64,000 bases of DNA. Origin: Bacteroides sp. AN502(2024) (GTDB lineage Bacteria; Bacteroidota; Bacteroidia; Bacteroidales; Bacteroidaceae). Where the stretch lies: the NCBI RefSeq assembly GCF_041227145.1, contig NZ_JBGFSP010000004.1, positions 1 to 64,000 on the forward strand, given 5' to 3'. The position numbers were made by a program, and so were the translations under genes. The stretch's first letter is position 1. Each line of letters starts with the position of its first letter. Shown here piece after piece: positions 62,893 to 64,000 of this stretch. The notes below the pieces were generated by a model. The model did no database searches. It worked only from the letters and a program-made list of their open reading frames with translations, and had not been told where the DNA came from.

Positions 62893-64000
62893 ATGAGCTA
62901 TCTAATATACATTTATACATTAGCACTGGATGATGGTTTTTACTATGTAGGGAAAACTATTGATCCCGACAGAAGATTCAATGAGCATTTCAATGATAAT
63001 GGAGCCGTATGGACTAAATTACACCCTCCTATCAGTGTTATTGAAAAAGAATCCTTTCTTGTATCGTCACCCGAAGAAGAAGAACGTTGGGAAAACCACC
63101 AGACCATAAAAATGATGAAAGCCAAAGGTTGGCAGAAGGTCAGGGGTGGTTTTTGGTGTAATGTGGGTGAAATCGAAACTATAAAGAACCTACAACATCA
63201 TGGATATTTTTCAGATATAGATATTGAGGATATTTCATTTAATAAAAGAGAGCAATTCATTTATCTTCTTGAATTGGAGAATGATAAATATTATGTTGGT
63301 TATTCACGTTCTCTACAAATCGCCCTCAAAAAGCATGAAAAAGGTACTGCCTCATACTGGACTCGGATAAACAGACCTATACGGTTATTAAAGTATCAGG
63401 AAGTCGTGTTTGAAAACGGCATTCCTAATATAGACATGATTAATGAATGGGTACTTCAATGTGGAGCTGAACATGGCTACGAAAATGTTCGCGGAGGGAG
63501 TTTTACACTTTGGGATTCAGAACGCCATCTGGGACTCATCCAATCCTTCTTGCGTAAAAAAAGAGACTATAAGCCCATTGTTGGCTTTAGTATGCGCAGT
63601 AAACTCATAGAAGAATATGAAGAAAAGAATTCCATAATCGATTATAATTTACCACTTAAAGAAAACGAGAGAGTCATGGTTGTTTATGTTCTGGCATTAG
63701 AAGATGGCTACTTCCATGTGAGTTATAGTAGTGATTTGTCTGCGCTTATGCAAAAGTACGAGAGAGGAAAATGTTGCGAATGGTGTAAACTCCATACTCC
63801 CATAAGATTATTAGAGGTTATTCCCGTTATATGCCCCAAAGATTATTTGGAGATTATTGACGAACTCAATCCCATTGTCGAGAAGTATTTCAATGAATAT
63901 GGGGCAGAAAAAGTCAGAGGTGGCAGATTCCCTATTGTAGATGAAAATCTACACATGAAAAAGGTTTTTGAAAGGTACAAGATAGAAGAAGGCAAGTATA
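62893..64000 (+). CDS. Protein with three tandem GIY-YIG-like domains (runs off the window)
   Basis: ATG at 62893 starts a frame open to the window end (369 codons seen). Domain 1: LIYIYTLALDDGFYYVGKT, then DRRFNEHF, AVWTKLHPPISVIE, and E/N-bearing EERWENHQTIKMMKAKGWQKVRGG, matching GIY-YIG nuclease order. Domain 2: FIYLLELENDKYYVGYS, then KHEKGTASYWTRINRPIRLLK and VRGGSFT. Domain 3: MVVYVLALEDGYFHVSYSS, then KYERGKCCEWCKLHTPIRLLEV and VRGGRFPIV. The catalytic Arg is kept only in domain 1. Nuclease or DNA-binding role is inferred. It is more AT-rich than the ICE backbone. Confidence 0.7.
   Translation, partial: MSYLIYIYTLALDDGFYYVGKTIDPDRRFNEHFNDNGAVWTKLHPPISVIEKESFLVSSPEEEERWENHQTIKMMKAKGWQKVRGGFWCNVGEIETIKNLQHHGYFSDIDIEDISFNKREQFIYLLELENDKYYVGYSRSLQIALKKHEKGTASYWTRINRPIRLLKYQEVVFENGIPNIDMINEWVLQCGAEHGYENVRGGSFTLWDSERHLGLIQSFLRKKRDYKPIVGFSMRSKLIEEYEEKNSIIDYNLPLKENERVMVVYVLALEDGYFHVSYSSDLSALMQKYERGKCCEWCKLHTPIRLLEVIPVICPKDYLEIIDELNPIVEKYFNEYGAEKVRGGRFPIVDENLHMKKVFERYKIEEGKY

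Overview
The window comes from a gut Bacteroidales genome (Bacteroides, Phocaeicola or Parabacteroides type). The evidence is the set of families present: DUF3853 and DUF1896 proteins, a subtype iii type VI secretion system (TssN, TssO, TssK with several divergent TssD/Hcp), lipoproteins with SPII signals, -7 promoter elements of the form TAnnTTTG, and integrative-element genes (a fused methylase/helicase, topB, a DUF4099/DUF3945 protein). Almost everything is accessory DNA; no housekeeping gene and no tRNA or rRNA was seen.

Layout. (1) 1-~7.2 kb: the right end of a Mu-like transposable prophage. It holds tail/baseplate genes, a collar-type fibre, a long tail fibre, a Mom-like DNA modification gene as last gene, and two adjacent 22-bp-spaced repeats that look like MuA-type end sites. 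(2) ~7.2-14.2 kb: a small mobilizable element (DUF3853 regulator, RepA-like ATPase, duplicated hairpin module, primase, putative oriT, MobV relaxase). It is decayed: repA has an in-frame stop before its Walker A motif, and the relaxase gene is both frameshifted and cut by an IS66 element with an 8-bp target duplication. (3) 14.2-23.3 kb: a DUF772-type IS, a leftward lipoprotein/outer-membrane locus of unknown function with shared palindromic operators, an IS4-family element, and a second DUF772 IS copy truncated at both ends. (4) 23.3-48.2 kb: a T6SS locus transcribed leftward, with tssD-tssB-tssC-tssH at its head and tssG-tssO at its tail. It contains a TssD-linked cassette, a PAAR-like/DUF3289 effector with two immunity copies, and a cysteine-protease-like effector with a lipoprotein immunity candidate; an IS1182 element lies between the last two. 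tssO is cut after 76 codons at the IS junction, and tssP, tssQ and tssR are absent. (5) 48.7-51.1 kb: a TetR-type regulator divergent from an alpha-oxoamine synthase. (6) 51.1-64 kb: conserved genes of the integrative conjugative element that carries this type of T6SS (broken methylase/helicase, DUF1896, TopB, DUF4099/DUF3945, two HTH proteins). It ends in an open gene with three tandem GIY-YIG-like domains.

How the parts fit. Regions 4-6 look like one T6SS-bearing ICE of the GA1/GA2 kind, whose left part was lost by a deletion ending inside an insertion sequence. The missing envelope components predict that the apparatus does not fire unless they are encoded elsewhere, while the effector and immunity genes may still protect the host. 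Two frameshifts (baseplate J-like gene, relaxase) would each be repaired by one extra G in a G run, so base-calling error must be excluded before these genes are called dead.

Limits: no alignment or database search was possible. Family names rest on recognised motifs and context. Prophage, ICE and IS1182 ends are unproven.
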